Positions 1-10,301 of a DNA stretch of 64,000 nucleotides are shown piece after piece. Positions within the stretch are counted from its first letter, which is position 1; every line of letters starts with the position of its first letter. A program made the position numbers and the translations under genes. Source of the DNA: Stenotrophomonas nematodicola (lineage in GTDB: Bacteria; Pseudomonadota; Gammaproteobacteria; Xanthomonadales; Xanthomonadaceae); contig NZ_WIAY01000001.1 in assembly GCF_009467805.1 (NCBI RefSeq), positions 1,533,165-1,597,164 on the forward strand, given 5' to 3'. The notes beneath the pieces are model-generated. The model made no database searches and was not told the DNA's origin. It was given only the letters and a program-made list of their open reading frames with translations.

Positions 1-1
1 A

Positions 2-214
2 GACACCACCCGCGCCAGCGAGGCCTATGCCGAAGCGGCGTTCCTCAGCGGCCGGCCGGAGCAGGCGTTGATCCAGCTGCAGGCGCTCAAGCGCCAGCCC
101 GCGCTGGACTATGTGGGCCGCGCACGGGTGGATGCCCGCATCGAGGCGATCACGCCGACGGTGCTGGAAATGCGCCGGCAGGGTATCCAGGACCCCGATC
201 TGGACCGGCGCTGA
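2..214 (+). CDS. bepA: BepA-like M48 family periplasmic metalloprotease, C-terminal end only
   Basis: Only the last 70 or so codons are in the window, so neither the HExxH zinc site nor the start can be seen. The tail (ASEAYAEAAFLSGRPEQA, then RARVDARIEAI) has the pattern of the TPR-containing C-terminus of E. coli BepA, where a similar helix pair ends in an ARYDARI motif. BepA is a periplasmic protease and chaperone for outer-membrane proteins such as LptD. The assignment rests on the tail alone. It runs in the same direction as phoB, but the Pho box between them suggests separate transcription. Confidence 0.6.
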   Translation, partial: DTTRASEAYAEAAFLSGRPEQALIQLQALKRQPALDYVGRARVDARIEAITPTVLEMRRQGIQDPDLDRR

Positions 215-275
215 GCCGGCCGCCGCCCCCGTCCACATGACCGGCCGATGGCACCGGGCACCGATACCGCCCCGG

Positions 276-293
276 TCGTCACAAACATGTCAT
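276..293 (+). promoter_or_regulatory. Probable Pho box upstream of phoB
   Basis: The sequence TCGTCACAAACATGTCAT holds two GTCA(C/T) half-sites, at 278 and 289, exactly 11 bp apart. A degenerate third (GTAGT) follows at 300. Direct repeats of CTGTCAT-like heptamers with this period are the known PhoB binding pattern. It lies 55 bp before the phoB start, which fits autoregulation of phoBR. Binding is inferred, not shown. Confidence 0.7.
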
Positions 294-347
294 GAAACCG
301 TAGTCTACTGGGCTCAATCCCGGTCTGATAAGCATTACGGTGGGCAC

Positions 348-1037
348 GTGCAGAAACGCATCCTGATCGTCGACGACGAACCCGCGATCCGCGAAATGGT
401 CGCGTTCGCCCTGCGCAAGGGCGATTACGACCCGATCCACGCCGGCGATGCCCGCGAGGCCCAGACCGCCATCGCCGATCGCGTCCCGGACCTGATCCTG
501 CTGGACTGGATGCTCCCGGGCACCAGCGGCCTGGACCTGGCCCGGCGCTGGCGCAAGGAGGCCCTCACCCGTGAGGTGCCGATCATCATGCTCACCGCCC
601 GTGGCGAAGAAAATGACCGCGTCGGTGGGCTGGAAGCCGGCGTGGACGACTACGTGGTCAAACCCTTCTCGGCGCGCGAACTGCTCGCGCGTATCCGGGC
701 GGTGATGCGCCGTGCGCGCGACGATGACGAAGACGGCAGCGTGGCGGTCGGCACGATCCGTATCGACGGCGCGGCGCACCGCGTGTTCGCCGGCGACCAG
801 CCGGTGCCGATCGGCCCCACAGAGTACCGCCTGCTGCACTTCTTCATGACCCATCCCGAGCGCGTCTATACCCGCGCGCAGCTGCTCGACCACGTGTGGG
901 GCGGCAGCGTGTATGTTGAAGAACGTACCATCGACGTGCACATCCGCCGCCTGCGCAAGACGCTGGAGCCGTTCGGTGCGGAGAACATGGTGCAGACCGT
1001 GCGCGGCGCGGGCTACCGTTTCTCCACCGCCACCTGA
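348..1037 (+). CDS. phoB: Phosphate regulon response regulator PhoB
   Basis: This is an OmpR/PhoB-type response regulator of 229 aa, the same length as E. coli PhoB. The receiver domain (about 1-120) shows the acidic DD pair near the N-terminus, the phospho-acceptor Asp in LLDWMLPG (about D53) and the conserved Lys in VVKPFSA. The winged-helix domain (about 130-229) carries the PhoB-typical stretches GPTEYRLLHFF, RAQLLDHVWG and VDVHIRRLRK. I chose the GTG at 348 because the alignment with PhoB begins there. Longer in-frame extensions upstream run through the Pho box. Its partner kinase PhoR follows after 83 nt. Phosphorylated PhoB activates phosphate-starvation genes. Confidence 0.95.
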   Translation: MQKRILIVDDEPAIREMVAFALRKGDYDPIHAGDAREAQTAIADRVPDLILLDWMLPGTSGLDLARRWRKEALTREVPIIMLTARGEENDRVGGLEAGVDDYVVKPFSARELLARIRAVMRRARDDDEDGSVAVGTIRIDGAAHRVFAGDQPVPIGPTEYRLLHFFMTHPERVYTRAQLLDHVWGGSVYVEERTIDVHIRRLRKTLEPFGAENMVQTVRGAGYRFSTAT

Positions 1038-1051
1038 TTCCAGCCCGTCCA

Positions 1052-1098
1052 GCGCGGGGCAGATCCTGTTGATTCAGCCGGGCAGAGCCCCGCGCTAC
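1052..1098 (-). repeat. SMAG-like palindromic repeat between phoB and phoR
   Basis: Arms GCGCGGGGC (1052-1060) and GCCCCGCGC (1087-1095) form an inverted repeat. Read on the minus strand the element begins GTAGCGCGGGG, with the GTAG terminus typical of Stenotrophomonas GTAG repeats. The same head occurs at 23927. It fills most of the phoB-phoR gap and could modulate mRNA stability. Confidence 0.55.
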
Positions 1099-1120
1099 GG
1101 ACACTTTTTACGAGACTGTA

Positions 1121-2457
<1,337 letters not shown>

Positions 2458-2461
<4 letters not shown>

Positions 2462-4539
2462 GCAATCTCGTTCCAGCCGTTGTGAATGTGGACAGCGACC
2501 CGCTGCGCGACCCCGCGCTGTACATCAACCGCGAGCTGTCCCAGCTCGACTTCAACTTCCGGGTGTTGGCCCAGGCGCTGGATACCCAGGTGCCGCTGCT
2601 GGAGCGCCTGCGATTCCTGTGCATTTCCTGCACCAACCTGGACGAGTTCTTCGAGATCCGCGCCGCCGCGGTGCGCCACGCGCAGGAATTCGGTCTGCCG
2701 CCGGCCCCGGACGGCATGAGTCCGCAGGCGATCCTCAACGCCATCCACGACCGCGCCGCGCAACTGGTCGATCAGCAGTACCGCTGCTGGAATGACACGC
2801 TGCGCCCGGCCCTGCACGAGGCCGGCATCGACGTGCTCGGCCGCCACTCCTGGAACCATCGGCAGAAGCGCTGGCTGCGTGCCTACTTCCGCAACGAGAT
2901 CATGCCGGTGCTGTCGCCGCTGGGCCTGGACCCGTCGCACCCGTTCCCGAAGATCCTCAACAAGTCACTGAACATCGTGGTGGTGCTCAAGGGCACCGAC
3001 GCGTTCGGCCGCGCCGGCCATCTGGCCATCGTGCGTGCGCCGCGCTCGCTGCCGCGCATCATCCAGCTGCCGGAAAAGCTCGGCGGGGGGCAGACCTATG
3101 TCTTCCTGTCCTCGGTGCTGTCCACCTTCGTGGACGAGCTGTTCCCGGGCATGGAGGTCCAGGGCGCCTACCAGTTCCGCGTCACCCGCAACTCCGAACT
3201 GGTGGTGGACGAGGAAGAGGTGGAGAACCTGGCGTTGGCGCTGCGCGACGAGCTGGTCGACCGCGGCTACCGGCCTGCGGTGCGGCTGGAGATCGCGCAG
3301 GATTGCCCGCGCGACATCGTGCGCACCCTGCTGCAGAACTTCGGGCTGACCGAGAACGCGGTCTACCGCATCGACGGGCCGGTCAACCTCAACCGCGTGG
3401 TCCAGCTGTACGATCTGCTGGCCCGCCCGGACCTGAAGTACCCGCCGATGAGCCCGCGCACGCTGCGCGACAGCGACGGCATCTTCGAGGTGGTGGCGCG
3501 CAGGGACGTGCTGCTGCACCACCCGTTCGACGCGTTCACGGCCGTGCTGGATCTGATCAAGCAGGCCGCGATCGACCCCAACGTGCTGGCGATCAAGCAG
3601 ACGCTGTACCGCACCGGCAAGGACTCGCTGATCGTCGATGCGCTGATCCAGGCCGCGCGCAACGGCAAGGACGTCACGGTGGTGGTCGAACTGCGCGCGC
3701 GCTTCGACGAAGAGGCGAATCTCGGCCTGGCCGATCGCCTGCAGGAAGCCGGCGTGCAGGTGGTGTACGGCGTGGTGGGTTACAAGACCCACGCCAAAAT
3801 GCTGCTGATCGTGCGTCGTGAAGGCCGCAAGCTGCGTCGCTACGTGCACCTGGGTACCGGCAATTATCACAGCGGCACCGCACGCGCCTACACCGACCTG
3901 AGCCTGATCACCGCCGATGCCGATATCGGCAACGATGTACACCTGCTGTTCCAGCAGCTGTCCGGGCTGGCCCCGCGGATGAAGCTCAAGCGCCTGCTGC
4001 AGTCCCCCTTCACCCTGCACACCGGCGTGCTGCAGCGGATCGAACGCGAAACCCGGCTGGCCGCCAGCGGACGTCCGGGCCGGATCATCGCCAAGATGAA
4101 CGCACTGAACGAACCCCAGGTGGTGCGGGCGCTGTATGCCGCCTCGCAGGCCGGCGTGCAGATCGACCTGATCGTGCGCGGCGCGTGCACGCTGCGTCCC
4201 GGCGTGCCGGGGGTGTCGGACAACATCCGGGTGCGCTCGATCGTCGGGCGCTTCCTGGAACACAGCCGGGTGTACTGGTTCGGCAACGATGGCGCCGCCG
4301 AGCTGTACTGCGCCAGCGCCGACTGGCTGGAGCGCAACCTGCTGCGCCGGGTCGAGACCTGTTTCCCGATCCTGGACCCGGAACTGGCACGCAAGGTGTA
4401 CCGCGATGTGCTGCAGAACTACCTGGATGACAACCTCAACGCCTGGGAACTGCACGCGGACGGCAACTACCACAAGTGCGCCCCGGCCCATGACGAGCCG
4501 CCGCACTCGGCGCAGATGGCGTTGATGCAGGGTCTGTAA
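2458..4539 (+). CDS. ppk1: Polyphosphate kinase PPK1
   Basis: PPK1 reversibly transfers the gamma phosphate of ATP onto polyphosphate. The 693 aa match the family's usual length. The N-terminal domain begins with NRELSQLDFNFRVL, a family signature. The autophosphorylated histidine lies in YKTHAKM (H445), and the second conserved histidine is in LEHSRVYWF (H602). The GTGNYHSGTARAYTDLSL block is also PPK1-typical. The start codon overlaps phoR by 4 nt, which places polyphosphate synthesis in the phosphate-regulated operon. E. coli keeps ppk-ppx apart from phoBR, so this linkage is characteristic of the present lineage. Confidence 0.96.
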
Positions 4540-4565
4540 GGGGCCCCTCGAGGCAGCGCGGTGTT

Positions 4566-4647
4566 CCGGCCATTGGCCGGCCCTGTCACGCGACACTGCG
4601 TCGCATCCCATGTGAAGGCCGTGCGGTGACGCCGCACACCGGCCTTC
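4566..4647. repeat. Two inverted repeats between ppk and ppx
   Basis: CCGGCC-ATT-GGCCGG lies at 4566-4580. A longer stem pairs GAAGGCC-GTGCGG with CCGCAC-CGGCCTTC at 4614-4647. Neither is followed by a T-run, so they look like palindromic repeat units or partial attenuators, not intrinsic terminators. They could reduce read-through from ppk into ppx. Confidence 0.45.
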
Positions 4648-4662
4648 GGCTAACATTCGCCC

Positions 4663-6189
4663 ATGCCGCATACCACCACGACTCCGCCCGCCCTGCAGGA
4701 TGGCGACCTGCTCGCCGCCATCGATCTTGGATCGAACAGTTTCCATATGGTCATCGCGCGCTACACGCTCGGGCAGCTGCGGGTGGTTGACCGCCTGCGC
4801 GAGACGGTGCGCATGGCCGATGGGCTGGATGGCAAGGGCGGCCTGTCCGCCGACGCGCGGCAGCGCGCGCTGGAATGCCTGGCCCGGTTTGGCCAGCGCA
4901 TCCGCGCCATTCCGCCGGTGCGCGTCCGCGCCCTGGCCACCAATACCGTGCGCCAGCTGCGCTCGCCGCAGGCCTTCCTGATGCCGGCCGAAACCGCGCT
5001 GGGGCATGCCATCGAAGTGGTCAGCGGCCGCGAGGAGGCGCGCCTGATCTACCTGGGCGTGGCCCACGCGCAGCCGCCCAAAGCGGACCAGCGCCGCCTG
5101 GTGATCGACATCGGCGGCGGCTCCACCGAGTTCATCATCGGCCAGGGCATGCAGACCCTGGAGCGCGAAAGCCTGCAGGCTGGCTGCATTGCCAGCACGC
5201 GGCGCTTCTTCCCCGGCGGCAAACTCAGCCGCAAGCGCTGGAAGGACGCATTGACCGAGATCGGCGCCGAGTTCCAGCAGTTCGCCACCAAATACCGCGC
5301 GCTGGGCTGGCACGAAGCGCTCGGCTCGTCGGGCACACACAAAGCGATCAGCGAAATCTGCGCGACGATGAAGCTGAGCAAGGGCGCGATCACCGCCGAG
5401 GCCCTGCCGCAGCTGCGCGACGAGCTGCTCAAGGCCAAACGGATCGACGACATCGACCTGCCCGGCCTGTCGGCCGACCGCCGCCCGATCATCGCCGGCG
5501 GCATCCTGGTGCTGGAGGCCGCCTTCCAGGCGTTGGGCCTGCAGAAGCTGCTGGTCAGCAAAGCGGCCATGCGCGAAGGCATCCTGTACGACATCCTCGG
5601 CCGCGCCAGCGAGAACGACCTGCGCGACGAGTCGGTGGCCGCGCTCAGCCTGCGCTACGGGATCGATACCGTGCAGGCCGAGCGCGTGGAACGCACCGCG
5701 ATGGACCTGCTTGGCCAGGTGGACGCCGCCTGGGGGCTGGACCCCGACGATGCACGCATGCTGGGCTGGGCCGCGCGCCTGCACGAGCTGGGCCTGATGA
5801 TCGCGCACAGCGGCTACCACGTGCATGGCAGCTATGTGCTGGAGAACTCCGACATCGCCGGCTTCTCGCGCCAGGAACAGCAACTGCTGGCCGCGCTGGT
5901 GCGCACCCATCGCCGCAACGTGCCCAAGGCCGCCTTCGATGCGCTGCCCGAGCGCCTGCTGCTGCCGGCGCGCCGGATGGCCGCCCTGCTGCGGTTGGCG
6001 GTGCTGCTCAACCGCGCCCACGAGGACACCCCCATGCCGGCACTGGAACTGACCGCCGACGACACCCGGCTGTCGCTGATCCTCCCACAGGCGTTCATCG
6101 ACGCGCGGCCGCTGCTGCGCGCCGACCTGATCGGCGAAACCGAGGGCCTGGCAGGGCTGGGGATGCAGTTCAGGCCGTTCGTGGCCTGA
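4663..6189 (+). CDS. ppx: Exopolyphosphatase (Ppx/GppA family)
   Basis: Ppx removes terminal phosphates from polyphosphate and so opposes PPK1. At 508 aa it is close to E. coli Ppx (513 aa). The two ATPase-fold phosphate-binding motifs are AAIDLGSNSFHMVIAR near the N-terminus and VIDIGGGSTEFIIG at about 147-160. The C-terminal half has the HD-like helical region (GWAARLHELGLMIAHSGYH) seen in Ppx and GppA. It lies 123 nt after ppk on the same strand. GppA is the alternative, but pairing with ppk favours Ppx. Confidence 0.93.
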   Translation: MPHTTTTPPALQDGDLLAAIDLGSNSFHMVIARYTLGQLRVVDRLRETVRMADGLDGKGGLSADARQRALECLARFGQRIRAIPPVRVRALATNTVRQLRSPQAFLMPAETALGHAIEVVSGREEARLIYLGVAHAQPPKADQRRLVIDIGGGSTEFIIGQGMQTLERESLQAGCIASTRRFFPGGKLSRKRWKDALTEIGAEFQQFATKYRALGWHEALGSSGTHKAISEICATMKLSKGAITAEALPQLRDELLKAKRIDDIDLPGLSADRRPIIAGGILVLEAAFQALGLQKLLVSKAAMREGILYDILGRASENDLRDESVAALSLRYGIDTVQAERVERTAMDLLGQVDAAWGLDPDDARMLGWAARLHELGLMIAHSGYHVHGSYVLENSDIAGFSRQEQQLLAALVRTHRRNVPKAAFDALPERLLLPARRMAALLRLAVLLNRAHEDTPMPALELTADDTRLSLILPQAFIDARPLLRADLIGETEGLAGLGMQFRPFVA

Positions 6190-6210
6190 ACCGGGCGGCC
6201 CGGCCGGGCC

Positions 6211-6237
6211 GTCATCCGATGGTCATGCCAGGGTCAT
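6211..6237 (+). promoter_or_regulatory. Probable three-unit Pho box before the GT4-PAP2 genes
   Basis: GTCAT occurs at 6211, 6222 and 6233, an exact 11-bp period over three units (gGTCATg in the last two). This matches the direct-repeat spacing of PhoB sites and is cleaner than the site before phoB. It ends 49 bp before the glycosyltransferase start and lies just after the ppx stop. No convincing -10 box is visible. PhoB binding is inferred from spacing and from the neighbouring phoB. Confidence 0.65.
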
Positions 6238-6286
6238 GTCGGCTACATCGCCGGCGCCCAGCATGCGCGCATACGGGAGGTCCGCC

Positions 6287-7423
6287 ATGCGCTATGCCAT
6301 CGTCACCGAGACATATCCACCCGAGGTCAACGGCGTTGCATTGACCGTCCAGGGGCTCGAACAGGGGCTGCGTGCGGCCGGCCACCAGGTTGATCTGGTG
6401 CGTCCACGCCAGGCCGGCGACGCCGACGGGGAGAGCACCCTGCTGGTGTCCGGAGCGGCCCTGCCCCGCTACCCCGGCCTGCGCTTCGGCCTGCCGGCAC
6501 CCAAGCGGCTGGCGCGCCAGTGGCAGCAGCAGCGCCCGGATGCGATCTACATCGCCACTGAAGGCCCGTTGGGCTGGTCGGCCCTGCGTACGGCGCGGCG
6601 GATGGGCATCCCGGTCGCCACCGGTTTCCACACGCGCTTTGACGAGTACCTGCCCGACTACGGCGTGGCCTGGCTGCAGGCTGCGGCACTGCGCTGGATG
6701 CGGCGCTTCCACAACCAGTCCGACGCCACCCTGGTCCCCACCCAGGAGCTGCAGCAGTTCCTCTGCGAACAGGGCTTTGAGCGGGTGCGCCTGCTGGCGC
6801 GCGCGGTGGACAGCCGTCAGTTCGAGCCGACCCGGCGCGATCCGGCGCTGCGCGAGGAATGGGGCATCGACGGCACCGGCTTTGCCGCGATCTACGTCGG
6901 CCGCATCGCACCCGAAAAGAACCTTGCGCTGGCAGTGAAGGCCTTCCGGCGGCTGCAGCAGGTGCGGCCCAAAGCCCGCTTCGTGTTCGTCGGCGACGGC
7001 CCGTCGCGCGCCGCACTGGCGCATGACAACCCGGACTTCATCTTCTGCGGTGTACAGCGCGGGGATGCGCTGGCCCGCCATTTCGCCAGTGGCGATCTGT
7101 TCCTGTTCCCCAGTCGCAGCGAGACCTTCGGCAACGTGACCCTGGAAGCGATGGCCAGCGGCCTGGCCACGGTGGCCTTCGACTATGGCGCGGCGCGCGA
7201 ACACCTGCGCACCGATGAGAGCGGCATTGCGGTCGGCGACGACGCCGCGTTCGTGACCGCCGCCGTGCAGTTGGCCGGGGACGATGTGCTGCGGGCGCGG
7301 CTCGGGCGCAACGCGGCCCTCGCCATGAAGCGGCTGCATCCGCAGCAGGTGGTGGCCGAGTTCGATGCCCTGCTTGCCGAGCTGGCCCAGGCCCGGAGGC
7401 CGCATGCCGACCACGCCGCTTGA
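6287..7423 (+). CDS. Glycosyltransferase family 4, probably lipid-directed
   Basis: The 378-aa protein has the GT-B fold layout of family GT4. The N-terminal acceptor domain starts TETYPPEVNGVALT, as in SqdX/MgtA-like and mannosyl-lipid transferases. The C-terminal nucleotide-sugar domain contains YVGRIAPEKNL and FVGDGPSR. The EX7E motif is SETFGNVTLEAM (E279 and E287). I chose the ATG at 6287 because GGGAGG precedes it at good spacing. It overlaps the PAP2 gene by 20 nt, so the two are probably co-transcribed. The Pho box at 6211-6237 and the phosphatase partner suggest it glycosylates diacylglycerol under phosphate limitation. This is inference: sugar donor and acceptor cannot be read from the sequence. 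Confidence 0.82.
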   Translation: MRYAIVTETYPPEVNGVALTVQGLEQGLRAAGHQVDLVRPRQAGDADGESTLLVSGAALPRYPGLRFGLPAPKRLARQWQQQRPDAIYIATEGPLGWSALRTARRMGIPVATGFHTRFDEYLPDYGVAWLQAAALRWMRRFHNQSDATLVPTQELQQFLCEQGFERVRLLARAVDSRQFEPTRRDPALREEWGIDGTGFAAIYVGRIAPEKNLALAVKAFRRLQQVRPKARFVFVGDGPSRAALAHDNPDFIFCGVQRGDALARHFASGDLFLFPSRSETFGNVTLEAMASGLATVAFDYGAAREHLRTDESGIAVGDDAAFVTAAVQLAGDDVLRARLGRNAALAMKRLHPQQVVAEFDALLAELAQARRPHADHAA

Positions 7424-7943
7424 CGCCCTGCGCGGCCATGAAGCGCGCTGGTGCCGCCGCGCCAATCACTACTGCCGGCGACGGCGGGTACGGCAGGGGT
7501 TTGCCGCGGTCAGCCGCCTCGGCGACGGCGTGTTCTGGTACGTCCTGATGGGCGCGCTGGTGCTGCTGGACGGCTTCGACGGCCTGCGCGCCTCGCTGCA
7601 CATGGCGGCCACCGGGCTGTTGGCGCTGCTGCTCTACAAGGGCCTCAAGCGCTGGACACGACGCCCGCGCCCCTACACCGCCGATCTGCGTATCCGCGCG
7701 TGGGTAGCGCCGCTGGACGAGTTCAGCTTTCCTTCCGGCCATACCCTGCACGCAGTGTCCTTCACCATCGTGGCGCTGGCCTACTACCCGTGGCTGGCAC
7801 CGCTGCTGGTACCGTTCACGGCGGCGGTCGGGGTGTCGCGGGTGGTACTGGGCCTGCACTATCCCAGCGATGTGCTGGCCGCCACCGCGATCGCCACCGG
7901 CCTGGCCGGTGCCAGCCTGCAGTGGTTGCCGCTGCCGGTGTGA
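7404..7943 (+). CDS. PAP2-family membrane phosphatase
   Basis: The 179-aa integral membrane protein carries all three motifs of the type 2 phosphatidic acid phosphatase superfamily: [12 protein letters not shown] (KX6RP), FPSGHTLHA (PSGH) and [13 protein letters not shown] (SRX5HX3D). Several hydrophobic segments surround them. The start at 7404 has CGGAGG upstream and lies inside the end of the glycosyltransferase gene. Likely substrates are phosphatidic acid, phosphatidylglycerol phosphate or undecaprenyl pyrophosphate. The neighbour and the Pho box favour release of diacylglycerol for glycolipid synthesis (inference). A housekeeping undecaprenyl role remains possible. Confidence 0.85.
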   Translation: MPTTPLDALRGHEARWCRRANHYCRRRRVRQGFAAVSRLGDGVFWYVLMGALVLLDGFDGLRASLHMAATGLLALLLYKGLKRWTRRPRPYTADLRIRAWVAPLDEFSFPSGHTLHAVSFTIVALAYYPWLAPLLVPFTAAVGVSRVVLGLHYPSDVLAATAIATGLAGASLQWLPLPV

Positions 7944-7980
7944 GGCGGTGCGGCGGCGCCCGACGTTTTACAATGCGCGC

Positions 7981-8721
7981 ATGACCACGTTGTTCATTTC
8001 CGATCTGCATCTGGACCCCAGCCGTCCAGCCATCACCGACCTGTTCCTGGCCTTCCTGCAGCGCGACGCACTGCAGGCCGACGCGCTGTACATCCTGGGC
8101 GATCTGTTCGAGGCCTGGATCGGCGACGATACGCCGTCCGCCGCCGCCGATGCGGTGGCCGATGCGCTGCACGCGGTAGCCGACGCCGGGGTGCCGGTGT
8201 ACTTCATCCGCGGCAACCGCGACTTCCTGGTCGGAGACGACTACGCCCGGCGCGCGGGGTTCCGCATCCTGCCCGACCCGAGCGTGATCGACCTCTACGG
8301 CCGGCCGGTGCTGCTGCAGCACGGCGACCTGCTGTGCACCGATGACGTGGCCTACCAGCAGTTCCGCACGCAGACCCGCGACCCGGCCTTCCAGGCGCAG
8401 TTCCTGGCGCAGCCGCTGGCCGCGCGCATCGCGTTCGCACAGAAGGCGCGCGATGCCAGCCAGGCGCGCCAGTCGGAGATGAAGCAGGGCGACAGGGCCC
8501 AGTTCGAAACGGTCACCGACGTCGCCCCGGCCGACGTGGAGGCCGCCTTCATCCGGTACGGCGTGGACACCATGATCCACGGCCATACCCATCGTCCGGC
8601 GATCCACACGCTCCACGCGGGCGGGCGCGAGTGCACGCGCATCGTGCTCGGCGACTGGTACGAACAGGGTTCGGTGCTGCGCGTGACCCCACAGGGGTGG
8701 ACGCTGGAATCGCTGGCGTAA
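7981..8721 (+). CDS. lpxH: UDP-2,3-diacylglucosamine diphosphatase LpxH
   Basis: LpxH cleaves UDP-2,3-diacylglucosamine to lipid X and UMP at the inner face of the inner membrane in lipid A synthesis. The 246-aa protein has the metallophosphoesterase motifs [30 protein letters not shown] and HGHTHRP. It resembles E. coli LpxH along its whole length, including the ending [10 protein letters not shown]. That favours LpxH over the related phospholipase PlcP. It starts 37 nt after the PAP2 gene and may share its transcript. If so, lipid A synthesis would respond to the upstream Pho box. Confidence 0.93.
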   Translation: MTTLFISDLHLDPSRPAITDLFLAFLQRDALQADALYILGDLFEAWIGDDTPSAAADAVADALHAVADAGVPVYFIRGNRDFLVGDDYARRAGFRILPDPSVIDLYGRPVLLQHGDLLCTDDVAYQQFRTQTRDPAFQAQFLAQPLAARIAFAQKARDASQARQSEMKQGDRAQFETVTDVAPADVEAAFIRYGVDTMIHGHTHRPAIHTLHAGGRECTRIVLGDWYEQGSVLRVTPQGWTLESLA

Positions 8722-8759
8722 GGTACCGACCCACCGTTGGCACCTGCCCGCTTGGTCGA

Positions 8760-8792
8760 GTGGGTACCCACCCTTGCCGGGTGGGCACCCAC
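8760..8792. terminator. Long palindrome between convergent lpxH and protease genes
   Basis: The stem pairs GTGGGT-A-CCCACCC with GGGTGGG-C-ACCCAC around the loop TTGCC. It lies between two converging genes, 38 nt after lpxH and 14 nt before the protease stop. There is no clear T-run. It resembles palindromic repeats common at Stenotrophomonas gene ends and may act as a bidirectional terminator or mRNA stabiliser. Confidence 0.5.
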
Positions 8793-8806
8793 AGTCCCCG
8801 GCAGCG

Positions 8807-10063
8807 TCAGCGGAACGCGGCGACGGCTGCCTTGGTGTTGACCAGCACCCGCTGGTTGTCCGCACTGGCGGCAATGCCCATCGGAATCCCGTTGTAGCTG
8901 ATGTTCGGGTTGGACCAGAAGTTCAACCGCGGGCAGCTGCGCGTGCAGTTGTAGGCCATGATCGTGCGCCAGCCGGTGCCCGTGGCCGGTTGGTAACGGT
9001 AGCCGTGGCCATAGGCGTACGGCGAGGTGCTCGAATCGGTGGCGATGTCGTGGCGGGCGCTCTGCAGATGGCCGATCTCATGGGCGAAGGAGTAGTACCC
9101 GGTCGCGCAGTCCCAGTGCACGGCGGCGAACGCTGTGCTGGCGGTGGAGCCGATGCCCGAGGCCAGGCCGCAGGAACTGGCGTTGTTGATCACCAGGACC
9201 GCCACGTCGGCGCGGGTGGTGTTGCGGCTGGTGTGGATGCTGTCCATATAGCCGTCACTGGTCTGGCGGAAGCGCGCCAGGTCGGTGGAGAAGCTGCTGG
9301 ACTCGGTATATGCGGTGGTCTCGTAGCCGGCCAGCTGCAGCGTGATGCCGACGTTGCTGTTGACGTAGCCCTGGTTGGATTCCGCCACGGCCAGCTGCAC
9401 CAGCGACTGCATGTTGCCGCCGTACGCGGCGACCGCGCCGTTGGTGGCCACCACCAGTACGCGGATGGTGGCCGGCGTACCCGAGGACGCGGCCGCAATG
9501 CCGATCTGCTCGTTGACCGGCATCGCCACCGTCGGCAGCCGGTTGTAGTCGGCCGGATGGTCGGCCGGCATGCGCGACTCATCCACTTCCACCAGCACGT
9601 GGCGCCCGTCGCTGATCGGACGCAGGCGGTACAGCTGGCCATCACGCCGGATGGTGCCGGTGACCGTGTCGCCGGCGCGCACCAGGATGACCTGGTTGAG
9701 CGGGTCCGGGGCACCGGCCTTGGCCAGCCGCGCACCGGCACGGGTACCGAGCTGGCCGTACCACACGCTGCCCCCGTCGGCGAGGGTCTCCACACGGCTC
9801 TGCAGGGCCTGCACCGGCTGCCCGAGCAGCTCGAACTCAAGTTGCTTCTGGGTCGCGGTCACCGCAGCCGCATCCACCTGCACTTCCTGCACGGTGGCCG
9901 TGGACGGGGAGTTCATCAGCGCGCTCAGCGCCGGCTGGCTGCTGGCCGATGCGCGGCTCACCACGGTGACCGGGGCGAACAGCGACGCGGCCGAGGCACT
10001 GCCGGCGGTCAACAGGCACAACGTGATCACACCTGCGGTCTTGCTCATCGATCTGGACATCAT
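8807..10063 (-). CDS. Secreted zinc metalloprotease, metzincin (M72/reprolysin-like)
   Basis: The 418-aa precursor begins with a signal peptide (hydrophobic TAGVITLCLLTAG, likely cleavage after ASA). A propeptide-like N-terminal region of about 170 aa follows. The zinc site is HEIGHLQSARHD (H328, H332 and H338), the HExxHxxxxxH pattern of metzincins. The downstream IMAY is the Met-turn. The region after the site, ending in a YGHGYRY stretch, recalls peptidyl-Asp metalloendopeptidases (family M72), but I cannot confirm subfamily or specificity. It is probably an exported peptidase for nutrients or virulence. The ATG seven codons in is an equally good start. Confidence 0.8.
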   Translation of the reverse strand: MMSRSMSKTAGVITLCLLTAGSASAASLFAPVTVVSRASASSQPALSALMNSPSTATVQEVQVDAAAVTATQKQLEFELLGQPVQALQSRVETLADGGSVWYGQLGTRAGARLAKAGAPDPLNQVILVRAGDTVTGTIRRDGQLYRLRPISDGRHVLVEVDESRMPADHPADYNRLPTVAMPVNEQIGIAAASSGTPATIRVLVVATNGAVAAYGGNMQSLVQLAVAESNQGYVNSNVGITLQLAGYETTAYTESSSFSTDLARFRQTSDGYMDSIHTSRNTTRADVAVLVINNASSCGLASGIGSTASTAFAAVHWDCATGYYSFAHEIGHLQSARHDIATDSSTSPYAYGHGYRYQPATGTGWRTIMAYNCTRSCPRLNFWSNPNISYNGIPMGIAASADNQRVLVNTKAAVAAFR

Positions 10064-10301
10064 GTCGGCTCTCTATGAGTGGGAACACTGCGGGGAAGTC
10101 GTTGCTGCAAGCGGCCGATTGCGACAGGCCAGCGCCATATGGCGCCTGTTGATCGCGTGAATTCAATAGATGCAACTGATGACCTTTCAAATCTGTGATC
10201 CGCATCCGCACGGTTCAGCAACATCACGTTCCGCCTCCCCGTCGCGCCAGTCCCGGTTTCGCGCTAACGTGATCGGGCATCGACCGGGGGGCAGGAGCGA
10301 C

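Noticed and set aside
4583..4600. CTGTCAC before ppx as a Pho half-site
   Set aside because: The sequence 11 bp downstream does not match, so it is a single chance heptamer.
2965..6021. Long minus-strand open frame opposite ppk and ppx
   Set aside because: It is composition-driven: rich in His, Gln and Ala, without domain motifs, and antisense to two clear genes. Similar shadows lie opposite typA (41540-43975), secY (52411-54405), prpE (37816-39870) and the S46 peptidase (18122-20473).
7981..8721. Possible PlcP-type phospholipase instead of LpxH
   Set aside because: The whole length, including the [10 protein letters not shown] and LGDWY regions, follows LpxH, so PlcP is unlikely despite the Pho context.
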